Positions 32,547 through 32,618 of a stretch of DNA of 32,618 nucleotides are shown one piece after another. The stretch is from Aeromonadales bacterium (lineage in GTDB: Bacteria > Pseudomonadota > Gammaproteobacteria > Enterobacterales > GCA-002770795), in assembly GCA_011322365.1 (NCBI GenBank), contig DRNA01000206.1, positions 1 through 32,618 of the forward strand. The letters run 5' to 3'. The position numbers and the translations under genes were made by a program. Positions within the stretch are counted from its first letter, which is position 1. Every line of letters starts with the position of its first letter. Below the pieces are notes generated by a model. That model had not been told where the DNA came from. It did not search any database and saw only the letters and a list, made by a program, of their open reading frames with translations.

Positions 32547-32618
32547 TGCCTGGCGTTGTCCTACTTTCACATGGCAACTGCCACACTATCATCGGCGCAA
32601 AGCGTTTTCACTTCTGAG
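32547..32618 (-). rRNA. 5S ribosomal RNA, 3' part (runs off the window)
   Basis: The minus strand reads CTCAGAAGTGAAAACGCTTT, then GCGCCGATGATAGTGTGGCA, and finally TTGCCATGTGAAAGTAGGAC with the closing AACGCCAGGCAC. This is the 3' two-thirds of a gammaproteobacterial 5S rRNA. The 5' part and presumably 23S and 16S lie to the right of the window. Confidence 0.95.

Overview
This window looks like chromosomal DNA from a low-GC gammaproteobacterium, and no plasmid, phage or transposon genes were seen. The right edge is the 3' end of a minus-strand 5S rRNA gene. The left end carries, on the minus strand, murB-birA-coaX-SPOR protein-tRNA-Thr(TGT)-tRNA-Tyr(GTA)-tRNA-Gly(TCC)-tRNA-Thr(GGT)-tuf. This is the gammaproteobacterial order known from E. 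coli (rrnB-murB-birA-coaA-thrU-tyrU-glyT-thrT-tufB) and, in similar form, from Pseudomonas. I do not assign a genus.

Layout by coordinate: (1) 1-884: start of tuf, four tRNAs and a good promoter. (2) 874-4712: cell-envelope and cofactor genes (SPOR, coaX, birA, murB). (3) 4860-5579: a YebC/YeeN-type regulator. (4) 5740-17523: a 12-kb minus-strand envelope metal and redox island in two transcription units separated by a perfect 13-bp hairpin. The upstream unit is a CotA/bilirubin-oxidase-type multicopper oxidase with a Tat signal, an SCO-like protein without copper ligands, and a large lipoprotein with a collagen-like tether. The downstream unit is a glutaminyl cyclase, CusB, CusA, a DsbA-like oxidoreductase, a catalytically degenerate nuclease-fold protein and a cytochrome c5-like protein. 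(5) 17849-18757: a CDF cation transporter. (6) 18876-28462: envelope and LPS genes (a membrane protein, an LpxL-type acyltransferase, MsbA, a methyltransferase, then an opposing operon of two ELM1-type proteins, two GT4 glycosyltransferases, a polysaccharide deacetylase and a zf-CHCC protein). (7) 28639-31443: glnE. (8) 31580-32308: a periplasmic solute-binding protein. (9) A short GC-richer non-coding stretch, the rRNA terminator and the 5S end.

The most interesting part is the metal island. CusBA should move Cu(I)/Ag(I) outward. The multicopper oxidase is expected to oxidise metal or phenolic substrates in the periplasm. The DsbA-like protein and cytochrome c suggest linked thiol and electron chemistry. 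The predicted Tat-signal cleavage of the oxidase (ASA|QLC) leaves an N-terminal Gln, and a glutaminyl cyclase, which converts N-terminal Gln to pyroglutamate, is encoded just downstream. That gives a specific testable link between two genes not normally considered together. Two further proteins of the island keep a recognisable fold but have lost the catalytic or copper ligands, which suggests structural or binding roles. No outer-membrane CusC channel, CusF or copper regulator is in the window.
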